DNA from: Eonycteris spelaea
Taxonomy: Eukaryota > Chordata > Mammalia > Chiroptera > Pteropodidae
Length of the DNA stretch: 64,000 bases
Direction: 5' to 3'
NCBI GenBank assembly: GCA_003508835.1
Contig: PUFA01000312.1
Coordinates: 124,001-188,000 of the forward strand
Below, piece after piece: positions 11,421 to 21,775 of this stretch. The stretch's first letter is position 1. Every line of letters begins with the position of its first letter. The notes under the pieces are model-generated. The model ran no database searches. It saw only the letters and a list, made by a program, of their open reading frames with translations, and had not been told where the DNA came from. The position numbers were made by a program, and so were the translations under genes.

Positions 11421-11700
11421 GGAGGAGAGCGGTTGAGGGCGGGACAGGGGTGGGGCCAGCGCCCGTGACTCGCACGTCCAGGCCATTGTCCCTGGCGGGC
11501 TACGTTAGAACGCCGCGCCGGGGCGCTCTGAGCGGCGGGGGTCGTGAGAGCTGAGCAGTCCTCAGAGGGTGGCGGGGCGCATGTGCTCGGGTGACTTGCC
11601 CTTCGGTGTAGGGCACGACGTGGCGCTGCGCCTGTCTCTGGGCCAACGCCGAGCGGAACGCGCGCGCTGGGGAGCGCGGGGGCCGGGTGCGCACTGGACA

Positions 11701-12117
11701 GGGAGTCTGCACCCCCGAGTAACTTAGTGGGGTCGAAGTCCCTGGAAATCGAACACTGGAAATCCTGGCGGCAGAAAGTCGATCAGTGGTCAGCTGCGGG
11801 GCGGGAGTGGGGATGGACTGGGAGCCGGCGGGAGGGAGGGTCTCGTTGGGGTGTTTTGATGGAAAGAGCCTAAAAGTAGGTTGTAGTCATGGTTGCGGAA
11901 CGTGGTGTATTTGCCAAAAGTCATTGGACCATATGCTTTAAATGGGTGCCTTTGGGTAAATTATATGTCGATAAAAAACTTTTTTAATCGATCCCTGAAG
12001 TAGACAGAACAGAGAAGGGAGAAGGGCTAGCATTCTACTTTCGGATCCCTTCGTTCAGCAAATACTGAGTTTCTGTTCTGTCGAGAGATAACAACAGCGT
12101 CTTAGCTTCCGTTCTCA
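11701..12117. other. Right shoulder of the CpG island, unassigned
   Basis: CpG density falls away by about 11800. No repeat or exon recognised. Confidence 0.4.
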
Positions 12118-12425
12118 AGCAGTGGTGTCCTGTAGAACTAGAATACAAGCCCCAAGCGCCAGCTACATAATTTTACGTTTCCTAATAGCCATGTGTTTTA
12201 TTTTTTACGTTAAAGCAAAACCCAAGTGAAATTAACTTTAATAATATATTGTATTTAACCTAAAATCTCATTTCAACATGTAATCAATCAAAAAAAATGC
12301 TAATAAGATGTTACTGTGTTTCGGACTCTTCAAAATCCAGCGTATGTTTTACACACAGGACGTCACTCGCACCAGCCACGTTTCAAGGGTGCTATAGTTA
12401 TGTGGGGCCAGTGGCTCTGGGACTA
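12118..12425 (+). mobile_element. hAT-type non-autonomous element, nearly full length
   Basis: Left part GTCCTGTAGAACTAGAATAC, middle AATTAACTTTAATAATATAT and TTTCAACATGTAATCAATC, then TTTTACACACAGGACGTC and GCCACGTTTCAAGGGTGC match a common mammalian hAT family from end to end. The copy at 44765-44940 holds only the left half of the same family. Confidence 0.65.
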
Positions 12426-12549
12426 GGCAGCGTATCTCTACTGGGAATAGGCAAATGCATTTATAACACAATGTGGTTACACGATAGTGAAAAATAAAGG
12501 GAAGAAGATCGTGTTAGACGGTGCTGTTTCATACAGAGCAGTAAAGGCC

Positions 12550-12703
12550 TCTCTAGCCAGGAAGTTACACTGAATAGAGACCTGGGGAAATGAGGAAGGG
12601 ACCTACAAAAATATCTGGGGGAAGAGCAAGTGCAGAGGCCCTGAGGAAGGAAGGTGTGGGGCCCATTTGAAGAACAGCAAAAATACTGTGGCTGGAACCA
12701 TGT
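12550..12703 (+). repeat. Dispersed mammalian repeat (GCAAAGGCCCTGAGGCAGG family)
   Basis: Contains GTGCAGAGGCCCTGAGGAAGG followed by TTTGAAGAACAGC and CTGTGGCTGGA, an order shared with copies at 41490, 55925, 61140 and the right edge. I recognise the family as widespread in mammals but cannot name it safely. Confidence 0.5.
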
Positions 12704-12929
12704 GAGTAAAAAAAAAAAAAAAAGTAAAGATTTCTGTTTCAGCAGTGTGATCTTGATGCAGGAAATGAGCGCCCTGGCCACCGGGTAGATAAGAGGTAAA
12801 AGAACAGGACTTATGCTCCTGAGATAAATTCAGTACTTTCTGCCCTTTGACAAACACTGAATGCTTTATGGACAGAGGCAGAAGATACTTGAAACACATA
12901 ACACAAAGAATTAGCATTCAGACATTATT

Positions 12930-13970
12930 CTACAAGTCTACATTATTCTACAGCCCAATAAGAAAAAGGGTAAACTATATGAAGAGGCACTCCACATAAG
13001 AGGAAACTTATGAAAGAGGTCTAACCGCAATAACAAGGGAATGCAAATTAAAACCACAGATACCATGTCACATCCACCAGTTTGGCAAATTAAAATTTTA
13101 TTTTCTATCACGTGAATCAAAGGGAGCACATACCATATTGGTAATGTGTAAAACAGTCACATTAGAAAACAAATTTGACTTCTGAAATAAAAGGAAAGAT
13201 TTTATTCAAGAGAAACTGCTGTTTATATGTCCTAGGAGATACGCACAGGAATCATCACAAGCAGCAATGTTTGTGATAGCCAAAAACCTCCCAAAAATCT
13301 GGATCGGGTCCTGACCTTGGATTAGATGATCCTGGAACACAATAAGGACGTATGTGGGAAAACTAGTGAAATCTCAACCAAGATGGAATTCAGCTAGTAG
13401 TAATGTATCAGCATTTATTTCATAGTCTCAACAAATGTACTATGATAATGTTATGATGCTGAAGAGAAAACTGGGTGAGGGGTATATGGAAGTGTATATC
13501 TTTCCAACTTTCCCATGAATCTAAAATTATTCCAAAATCAAAGATTTAGGAAAAAAAAAGAAAAAGAAAATGTCCATCTACAGGAAGCCAGGTAAATTGG
13601 GGTATGTCTATTCAACAGAAGAAATTTCACTGCAGTGAAAATCAGTTTGTTACAACACAGACATGCTTGCATTTACTTACAACGCTTCAAAACAGGCAAA
13701 CTAAGCAATATACAGCTTAGGGAAATACATACACCAGTATTTTTTTAAAGCGAGGGAAAGCTAAACACAACAGTTACATCTGAGGGGCAAGGGAAGGGAA
13801 TGAGATGGAGAAGGGCCCACAAGAGAACTTACAGCAAATGGAATTCTTTTCCCTTAATTGGGTGGTGGGACAATGGGTGCCATTTTGTTCTTAGTCTTTA
13901 TACCTTATGTGTATTTGGTTATTAAAATATCTGCTCCATATTTAGTTGTTTTTTTTTTTAATTATAGAGA
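12930..13970 (+). mobile_element. L1M-type LINE 3' end, sense on plus
   Basis: L1 3' sequence in sense order: GGAATGCAAATTAAAACCAC, TTTGATAGCC-type and GTGAGGGGTATATGGAAG, then AATCTAAAATTATTCCAAAATC. A second related 3' fragment runs to the ATTAAAATATCTGC end. A 17-A run at 12707-12723 precedes it. No open ORF2 remains; it is inactive. Confidence 0.65.
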
Positions 13971-14879
13971 AGAGTTTAGCTAGGGAAGAAAGACTTTGGC
14001 CTCTGAAACCATTGAAGTAGGTCTTTCTATTTGTCTCAAACCTTGAGGTCTCCTGAGGGACTTTAGTCACAGGGAGATGGTGATCCAGTTAAGGAGGCAG
14101 GATTTAAAACCTTGGGAATAATTTTAAAAGCATTCTTTCCTTCCATTACTTAGCAAGCATTAACAAATACTGAGGCAGTCCCTGTGTCACACCTGAGCTG
14201 GGCAGAAAATAAGGAGACAGGATCTCAGCCGTTGAGAATCTACTTCCGAGAGGAAGGACTTAACTACTGAAATGATTTGAGAACAAGCCATTCCTTCTTT
14301 CCTTAAACAACACTGAACGTCTGTTTTCTGCCCGACCCAGTAATGAGCTTTTCTATGAGAGGGCTAAGGCCAAGACTCAGGAAGGAGAGGGTCCTGGACA
14401 AGGGGGATTCAGTCACCTTAACAAGATGGGACTGAATCTCTAGGAATGAATTGAAAAGAGTTCTTACATTTACTTAGTGGACATCAAGAAATATTGAGTG
14501 TTTGTCTTCCACTCAAAGCTTATGCTGGAAAGATGAAAAAGATGCGAGGAGCCTGACGAAAGCTAGAAACTCTCAGAGAAGGATTCATATTCATTATCGC
14601 CTGTTCGTTGGCCAAGCACTCACCACGTGCCAGAGTAGGCCCAGATGGGAGCCTGTGTGAGAGCTTACAGTCACCAACCCAAATGAAATCTGAGGGAGGA
14701 AGGTCACTAGCACAGGCCTCAGAGTGGTAGCCTCCTCCCGTCGGAGGGGACACTGGCATCTGTGCAAATGGCCTTTTGCCCCTACTTTTAAGTGGAGACT
14801 TGTGGGTAAGGTGTGGGTGTAGAAGGGCATTTCCCATCAAGATAGCCCTTCTGGATAGAAGCACCTGAGAAAACTCTAG
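13971..14879. other. Unassigned sequence with degenerate duplications
   Basis: Three similar segments (near 14130, 14290 and 14460) share a CTTAG(C/T)...AAATACTGAG type phrase. They look like diverged copies of one interspersed repeat. No gene. Confidence 0.35.
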
Positions 14880-15330
14880 TCAGCACAAATCGTAACACCC
14901 AACAGGTAGAAACAACCCAGGGGTCCATCAGTAGATGAATGGATAAACAAAATGTGGCATATCTGCACAGTGAATTATTACTCAGTCATAAAAAGGAATG
15001 AAGCCCTGGCACACACTGCGACATGGATGAACCTCGAAAACATCGTGTTGAGTGAAGGAAGCCAGGCACAAATTGGTGACTCCATTTCTATGAAATATCC
15101 GGAAGAGGCGAATCTAGAGAGACAGGAGGCAAATTAGCCGCTGGTTGCTTGGAGAGGGGTCAGGGAATGCGGAGTGACTCATGAGTATGGGTTTTCTTTT
15201 GGGGTGATGAAAAAGTTCTGGAACTAGATGGAAGTGATAATTACACAACGTTGTGAATGTGCTCAATACCACTGAGTTTTCCATTGAAATGGTTAACTTT
15301 ATGTTATGTGAATTTTACCTTGATGAAAAA
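14880..15330 (+). mobile_element. L1 LINE 3' UTR, sense on plus
   Basis: Nearly complete L1M 3' UTR: GATGAATGGATAAACAAAATG, CATAAAAAGGAATGAAGCCC, GACATGGATGAACCTCGAAAAC, GGGGTGATGAAAAAGTTCTGG and TTATGTGAATTTTACCTTGATG. Heavily mutated, with no coding part. Confidence 0.85.
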
Positions 15331-15420
15331 ATTCATCAGGACCCTCAGCATTTTTAAACTTTTGAAAGCGAAACATGGCTCCATCTCTTTTAGAGGAAGG
15401 TCCTTTGCCTTTCTCTAGCA

Positions 15421-15567
15421 CAGTGGTTCTCAAAACCGAGCCTGCAACAGAACCACCAGGAAGACTGATGCAGGGGGTCAATGTGGGGCCCAAGAATTTG
15501 CATTTCTAATGCGCTCCCAGGTGATGTGGCTGCTTCTGGCCTGGAGACCACACTTTGAGAATCGCTA
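15421..15567. mobile_element. MER5A-type hAT-Charlie element
   Basis: 147 bp bounded by CAGTGGTTCTCAAA and TTTGAGAATCGCTA (imperfect terminal inverted repeats). Internal phrases GGGGCCCAAGAATTTGCAT and CCCAGGTGATGTGGCTGCT are diagnostic of MER5A. Target-site duplications are not preserved. Confidence 0.85.
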
Positions 15568-15789
15568 TTCTTTGTACCATAATCTATAAAGTTTTGGGGT
15601 GCTTCATTAGACTCTTTTAAGGTAAGGGCGGCAGTCCCCCCACTGACTCAGCACATGTTCACCTTGGCAGAATGAATAAATTGGCAAGGTGACTGTGTGA
15701 ACTATTGGCTGTCCCATACTGAATACAATATCTGGAGACATTGGGAATATGTTTCTGGTTGAAATTAGGACTTGAATAAACCTGATACC

Positions 15790-16462
15790 AAGAAGAAGGA
15801 AAGAAGGAAGGAAGGAAGGAAGGAAGGAAGGAAGGAAGGAAGGAAAGAAGGAAGGATGGAAGAAAGGAAGAAAAATGGAGGGAAGGGGAAGGAGGGAGGG
15901 AGGGAAAGAAGGAAGGAGAGAAAAAAGAAAGGAAAGAAAAAGAGAAAGAAAAGGAAGAAAGAAAGAAAAAGGGAAGTGGAGGAGAGGGAAGGGAGGGAGG
16001 GGGGATGAAAGAGAGAGAAAGGAAGGGAAAGGAATGAAGGAAGAGAAAGGGAGAAGGAAAGAAAGAAAAACAAAGGAAGGAAGAAAAAGGGGAGGCGAGT
16101 GGAGGGAAAGGAGGAAAGGGAGAGAGAAGGGAGAGAAGGAAGGAAGGAAGGAAAGAGAAAATGAGAAAAAGGGAGGAAAAGAAGGGAAGGAAGTAAAAGA
16201 GGGAGAAAGAGGGAGAAAAGAAAGGAGAGAAAAAGAAAAGAGAAAGAAAGGAAGGAAGAAAGAAAAAGGGAAGGAGAGGAGACAGAGGGGGAGGGAAAGA
16301 GAGAGAAAAAGGAAAGGAAGGAAGAGGAAGGAAAGGAAGGAAAGAAAGTGAAAGAGAGAAAAGAAGGAAGAAAAAGGAAAGGAGGGAAGGAAGTGAGGAA
16401 AGAAGGAAAGAGAAAAAAGAAAAGAAAGGGAAAAAAGGGGTAAGGAGAAAAGGGAGAAGAAA

Positions 16463-16503
<41 letters not shown>

Positions 16504-16552
16504 GAAAGGAAGGAAGGAAGGAAGGAAGGAAGAAGGAAGGAAGGAAGAAGGA

Positions 16553-16591
<39 letters not shown>

Positions 16592-16823
16592 GGAGAGAAA
16601 TGAAGGAAGGAGAGAAAAAAAGAAAAGAAAAAAGAGAGAAAAAAGGGAAGAAAGAAAGAAAAGGGAAGTGGAGGAGAGGGAAGGGAGGGAGGGGAGAGAG
16701 AGAAGGGAGGGAGGGAGGGAAGGAAGGAAGGAAGGAAGGAAGGAAGGAAGGATGAAGGAAAGAAAGGAAGGAAGGAAGGAAGGAAGGAAGGAAGGAAGGA
16801 AGGAAGAGAAGAAAGAGAAGAAA

Positions 16824-16878
<55 letters not shown>

Positions 16879-17050
16879 AAGGAGAGAAGGAAGGAAGAGA
16901 AAAAAAGAAAGGAAAAGAAAAAAGAGAAAAAAGGGAAGAAAGAAAGAAAAAGGGAAGTGGAGGAGAGGGAAGGGAGGGAGGAGAGAGAGAAGGGAGGGAA
17001 GGAAGGAAGGAAGGAAGGAAGGAAGGAAGGAAGGAAGGAAGGAAGGAAGG
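15790..17050 (+). repeat. 1.26 kb homopurine (GGAA/GAAA)n array
   Basis: Almost uninterrupted G/A on the plus strand, made of GGAA runs (15805-15850, 16715-16805, 16998-17050), GAAA runs (16460-16505, 16555-16595, 16825-16880) and mixed purine sequence. A non-simple marker, GGGAAGTGGAGGAGAGGGAA, recurs at 15971, 16663 and 16952, with a degenerate copy at about 16267. This shows duplication of ~290-400 bp blocks on top of the simple repeat. Long frames across it (494 and 452 codons of Ser/Phe/Leu/Pro on minus; Lys/Glu/Arg/Gly on plus) are artefacts of repeat composition. Confidence 0.97.
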
Positions 17051-17545
17051 ACAGACAGACAAGAAAGTTCTGCTTCTTAATATTGAGCCATGAAAACGCC
17101 AAGGCTGCAGAAGCAGATACCACTTCCGTGGCTCAATTAACAAGTAGTAACTGGTGTCAGATCAGGGAGGAGAAAAGGAGACAGACCGGCTTCTCTGGCT
17201 GGGTCCTTTGTGCCTCTGTTATTGCAAGTCATTCAGCAGATGCCTTCCGACTGCCTGCCGTGCACCAAACACTCTCTAGGGCACTGTGTGAGAATCGCAG
17301 CACCCTATCTTCTAGCTTGTGTGTTTATATTTAGAGAAACTTCTATTTCACACATTCTAAAACACAGTAATTCTATTTTTGATTCTTTTTGTAATTCTTC
17401 TCCTACCAAACTGCATGCTCCTCAAAAGTGTGGCCTGGCCTCATTCAACAGTCTACATCCGACGGCACCTAGCAAGACATCGTCTTTCATTACACTAATG
17501 ATAATAATAATACATACTATTATGAAAAATACACAATGACATCAA
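17051..17545. other. Unassigned sequence
   Basis: Short (ACAG)n edge of the purine array, then unique AT-moderate sequence. The CATTCAGCAGATGCC...CACCAAACAC stretch resembles a common mammal-wide repeat but is too diverged to name. Confidence 0.4.
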
Positions 17546-17653
17546 GGTGACCAACTCATCCCAATTTGTGCAGAACTTTCCTGATTTTAGCTGTGAATGT
17601 GCCACATCCCTGGAAATTCCTCAATTCCAGGCAAGCCGGGACTGTTGGTCACC
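17546..17653. mobile_element. Short DNA transposon fossil (MITE-like, 108 bp)
   Basis: Begins GGTGACCAACTCATCCC and ends GGGACTGTTGGTCACC, giving a ~16-bp imperfect terminal inverted repeat. Internal sequence is non-coding. Resembles small hAT-derived elements with GGTGACCAAC ends. Confidence 0.6.
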
Positions 17654-17674
17654 CGAATACAATCTAGAATATAA

Positions 17675-17822
17675 ACAGAAAACATTTATCGAGCTCTACT
17701 TGTATCAACTCACTACTTACACGTCCAGATGAGATAAGAATATTATTATTTTCCCTATTTTCTCGATGAGGAAACCGACTTGGCAAGGTTAAATAACTTT
17801 CCCTAGGTTACACAGCTAGGAA
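17675..17822 (-). repeat. MIR SINE fragment
   Basis: Reverse MIR: ATTTTCTCGATGAGGAAACC, AAGGTTAAATAACTTTCCC and AGGTTACACAGCTAGG. Confidence 0.8.
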
Positions 17823-18654
17823 TATTTTTAATCACCACGGGTGTTCAGTAAATATTTGCTGATTGAATGAGCAGATTAAGAATCTACTTCGTATTGGACC
17901 ATAAAATCTAGCTGAAGAGGTAAGACGCTCTGACTCATCTTTGTGTCTCTAGTAACCAGGCAAGGTCTGGCACATAATGGGGTATTAATGTTGTGAAATC
18001 ACAGAGTCCCAAATGTTCAAAAAAACACCAGCAGCATTTGGCTAACTACCAGAGGAGAAGCTTAGCTTCCATGGGCTGTAGGAGGAGGAAGTTTATAAGG
18101 ACTGGAGTTGATAGAAAGTTTCAGACCTAATCTGTGTCTTAAAGGTTAAGTGGATTATGGATTCAGACAGCCCGACAGCAATTCGGTCTCTTACCACATG
18201 CCAGAACTTTGCTAAACTTTGCATTTTTTTCTTTCCTCGCTTAAAAAAAAAAAAACTACAATATATTTGTCTCTAAACTAAATATTGTTTAGTTTTGCCT
18301 GTTTTGAAACTTTAGGAGAGGAAGCACACCTGTACTGTTGTAACTGGGGTGGACGCCCCGTACAGGGCCGGTTCCGCAGCTTGGTTACATCCTCAGGGGT
18401 TTTCATTTCTGTCCTCAGAGTACTGGTGTTTTTGATCCTCCTTATTGTCACTTTGTGGTCACAAGATACCAGCTGCAACCCCAAGCATCACACATTTGCT
18501 CCACTGCCTCAAGTGGGAAGGATGGAGAATAGAAAAAGGTTTTCTTCTTAAGAGTCTTGGTATTTTTGTCCAGAAAGAAAGGTGGTTTTTACATGTGTGC
18601 AAAAATTGCCCTGTTTTCTGCTCTTCCCTGATTCATGCCTTGGCCTTATAAATT
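17823..18654. other. Unassigned sequence
   Basis: No gene or named repeat. A 12-A run lies near 18243-18255. The 88-codon frame at 18285-18551 has no known domain. Confidence 0.4.
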
Positions 18655-19061
18655 TGTAGTATCCTCCCTCTCTTACTCTGCACTTGGCCGTGGACTTGCC
18701 TTGGCCAGTGGGATACTAACAGATATAAACACAGCAGAAGCTTGAAATGGGCCTGTGGGGTTGACCTCAATGAGTCCTGGACCTCTGCCATCCCCAGACC
18801 TTCCCAGGTTGGCCTGCTGGAGGCTAAGAGAGATGCTCATGGAGCAGGGTCAAGTTACTCTAGATGCCTAAAGCCAGCTCCCATCTCTCAACAGCCACTG
18901 ACCACTATACAAGTACTCACATGCCCACCAAGGTCAGCCGAGATGCCCAGACCACCCTCGGCTGACTCCAGATGCGTGAGCCGTAAATGCTGATTATTAT
19001 ATTCCACAGGAGTTTGGCGTTGCTTGTTACACAGCATTACTGCGGCAGTAGATTGTTGATT
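18655..19061 (+). mobile_element. Probable MLT1-class (ERVL-MaLR) LTR, sense
   Basis: Internal phrases GGTTGGCCTGCTGGAGGCTAAGAG and GTGAGCCGTAAATGCTGATTATT, and an end of GAGTTTGGCGTTGCTTGTTACACAGCA type, match an old mammalian LTR family. A reverse copy of the same family lies at 22630-23085. Family assignment is from memory of its 3' end (retroviral class III-like) and is moderate. No internal viral genes are present. Confidence 0.5.
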
Positions 19062-19469
19062 CACTTTTTTTCAGAAATCCTCCCAGCAATCTCGGCCAGA
19101 GTGGGGTGGAGGAGTGATCACGGATCCAACCACATCCGCAAGGGAGTCTGGGAGAGCAAGTAACTGGCAAGAAGTTGGATGGATCTGATTGGCCCGGGCC
19201 CATCCTATCAATGCCCTGGGATTGGTCACGTAGTTCCCAAACAAACCGAGGTTCTGTTAAGGAAGACGAGGCAGGGACGACTGGGGTAGGCAGCCAGCAG
19301 TATCCGTCACCATGGTGACTGAAGATGCTGTTTTAATTTAGGGGGCGAGGGAGGGGTTGACGCAGGCAGGTGCATATCAAGGCTGCGGGGGAGGGGCAGG
19401 AGTAATGTGGTGTCCACTAGGGAGGGGACGGGCAGGAGATAGATGGAGGAGGACTTCAGCGTTATCAGT
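19062..19469. other. Unassigned sequence, locally GC-richer
   Basis: Includes inverted-CCAAT matches (TGATTGGCCC near 19187 and GGATTGGTCACG near 19219). These look promoter-like but lie outside any CpG island, so no promoter is called. Confidence 0.35.
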
Positions 19470-19840
19470 AAGGGTTTTAATTTTTTGGCAAAATTAAAAC
19501 ATTTAAGTGTAATAACTAAATTAAAATCTATTAATCAAAATCAAAATTTCATTAAAACGTATTAACTAAAATTACATTAAAACTTATTAATTAAAAGAAA
19601 ACTTGTTAATTAAAATTGCATTAAAACTATTCATTAAAATTCACGTGTATTAGTTGAAATGTATTGATTAAAATTATAATCTATTGATTAAACTTCAAAT
19701 TTAGTAGATTTAAATTAATTAACAAACTTAAATCGACATTTGGTCATTGAAATTTCAAAATTCAAATTTGGTAACTAAAATTAAAATTATTAAATTTAAA
19801 TTGTCTGCAGATTATGTTCTACAATTACAATTCCACAATT
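19470..19840. repeat. Degenerate AT-rich repeat (TATTAATTAAAA core)
   Basis: About 370 bp, overwhelmingly A/T, built from irregular repeats of a TATTRAYTAAAAT-like core every ~10-25 bp (for example CATTAAAACTTATTAATTAAA, GTTAATTAAAATTGCATTAAA). Flanks are ordinary sequence, so the composition change is abrupt. No coding potential. Confidence 0.85.
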
Positions 19841-19899
19841 AAAGGAATTCGTGCGACCTGCATACGAAGTTACCAAATGCGGCGCTATGTGGCCGGCAT

Positions 19900-20115
19900 C
19901 GCTCGAAGGACTTCATGTATATTATTAACTCACTGAATCCTTACAAGTACCTATGAGGCAGATACGGGTACTATCCCCCATGTTCCAGACGAGTAAACTG
20001 AGACACAGTGAGAGGAAACCTAGTAAATGGAGGAGTCAGGATCCAGAGATCGGGATTTGAATCTGGCCCCTGAGCCTCAAGCCGTATGGCCTCCGCGGAA
20101 CCTCAGCTGCTGCGC
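19900..20115 (-). repeat. MIR SINE
   Basis: Reverse MIR: TTACAAGTACCTATGAGGCAG, CCAGACGAGTAAACTGAG, GGGATTTGAATCTGGCCCC. Confidence 0.8.
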
Positions 20116-21569
20116 CACGGCTAGGGACAGTGACCCATCTGACTGGGGGGTCACAAAGAGAAAACGTTTGGAAGACCTTGGAGAAAGCCGCACATAGTAA
20201 GCCGCCCGTGGTTTCTCCTCCCCTCGCCACTGCGCCGCCTACGTGCTCCCCACCCATCTTCACAGCGGTTTGGGACCCAGCTCTCCGCACGGGAGGGGGG
20301 CTGTGTGTGGTCGCGGGGACCCTTGCAAGGTGGTGTGAGGACGCTCAGGAGAGGCGATGAGGGAGGGCCTGATTTTATACTCTGAAAAGTGCAGGCATTT
20401 GAGAAGTCAATCAGTGAGGACGCTGAAAAAGAGGAACCAGAGAAGCAGAAGAAAAACCCCGAAAAGGGAACCCCCTCCGCGAAACTAGGGGGAGAAAGCT
20501 GCCTTCCGGAAGGAGAGCAGGGTCCACCCTGACCCCGGGTCTCTCCTCTGCCCCGCCCTCTCTTCGCTCTTTCGCTTTGCTCAGCCTTACTTTCCGCGAC
20601 TGGCTCTCTAATCGCTTCCCTCAAACACCCTCAGACTCCTGCCCCCCTCATCCTCCAGTACACGCACATGGCCAAACCCCAAGCATCTGCCTCCTGCATG
20701 CCGGCTCCACACAGCCAGAGGAAACCACTCAGCCAGCCCGACGGGTTGCACCCAATCAGGGAAATCACATATCTCCAACAGGGCACCTGAGCCCTCTGCG
20801 GCTCTCAGCTCACTTTCTGCTGGGACGCCAGGACTGTGTCCTCCCAGGCCTCCCACTCCACCCACACCTGCCCTCCTGCTAAGGACCACATACTTCCCTG
20901 CGCAAACCAAGGCCATCGGGAGGGGGCCCCTTGCTGCCCCGCACCAGAGCACGCGCCCCTCATCTTCTTCCCTTCGCTGCCCTTTCACCCCCTTAACCCC
21001 AGGGTTCCCCACCCTCAAACAAAAACTGAGGTTGTCTCCTACCTCCCTCTTTTCCTTCTTCTCTCCCTCCTTTCCCTCTCTTTTCCGTTCCTGCTTCTCC
21101 CACTCCTTTTCCTCCTCCCCCCTGTACCACGAGGCCCACGCCAGCTACCGTGGTTCTTTCTAAAAGGCACCAGGAACCACCCATCTCCCGGTGGAAAGAG
21201 AGGCCAAAACATTGGCGACTGTCTGGCCTCTCCTGGTAAAGGTACCTCTTCTCTCCTTTGCAACCAGCTGACCAAGAAGCGATACTTTGAGGTCGCGTGA
21301 CTGTCCTGTTCCCGACGGACCGCCCCCCACCCCATGGCTTTGCTGCCTGATACTGACCCTTGCCTGGAACGAAGTTTCGCTGCAGTCAACTGCCTCAGAG
21401 CTGGCAGCAACCTAGACTCAAGCAGCAGGGATAGAGATGGTGAAAGATGCTCAGATTCTGGCTTTAATTGTAAATAAGTCACTTGCCACGTTACTGCTTC
21501 CTAAATATGTGTCTGCCTGTTTTTCTGTAAGGACAGGGGCCATGTTTACCTTGGTCACTGTGTCCCCAG
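20116..21569. other. Unassigned GC-moderate sequence
   Basis: GC-moderate with scattered CpGs at 20040-20600 but no clear island. A pyrimidine-rich stretch lies at about 21040-21125. Frames of up to 157 codons overlap on both strands and show no domain, so none is called. Confidence 0.35.
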
Positions 21570-21775
21570 CACCCAACAGGTAATAATAACATAAAATAAT
21601 AACATAAAAGCACCAGGCACTGTTCTCAGCCCTTCACATTGGGAGACGATGATTACTGCTGTGCCCATTGTACGGATGAGGAAACCGAGGCACAGAGAGG
21701 TGACTGACTGGCCCCAGGTGCAGAGCCAGCAGGTGGCAGAGCCTGGACACAAACCTGGAGGCCTCATTTCCATCC
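21570..21775 (-). repeat. MIR SINE
   Basis: Reverse MIR: CACCAGGCACTGTTCTCAGCC, GTACGGATGAGGAAACCGAGG, CACAGAGAGGTGACTGACTGG, AGGTGGCAGAGCCTGG. Confidence 0.85.

Larger units (their letters stand above)
10690..11700. promoter_or_regulatory. CpG island and candidate divergent promoter (possible ZNF541 5' end)
   Basis: Very high GC and dense CpG, strongest at 11060-11560. Contains GC boxes (GGGGCGGGGCCGGG near 11353, GGGCGGGACAGG near 11438), two NRF1-like palindromes and a YY1-like site. ZNF541 needs an upstream non-coding first exon on the minus strand, and this is the nearest island. The link is inference: no exon-1 donor could be chosen with confidence. A promoter for an unannotated plus-strand transcript is equally possible. 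Open frames of 140-235 codons here are the usual by-product of GC-rich sequence. Confidence 0.7.

Noticed and set aside
15659..17143. 494-codon minus-strand open frame (and 452-codon neighbour)
   Set aside because: It translates a simple purine repeat; composition is only Ser/Phe/Leu/Pro and frames are open in several registers because the tract lacks stop codons.
19187..19226. Two inverted CCAAT motifs suggesting a promoter
   Set aside because: They lie outside any CpG island, with no nearby initiator, TATA or splice donor that supports a start site.
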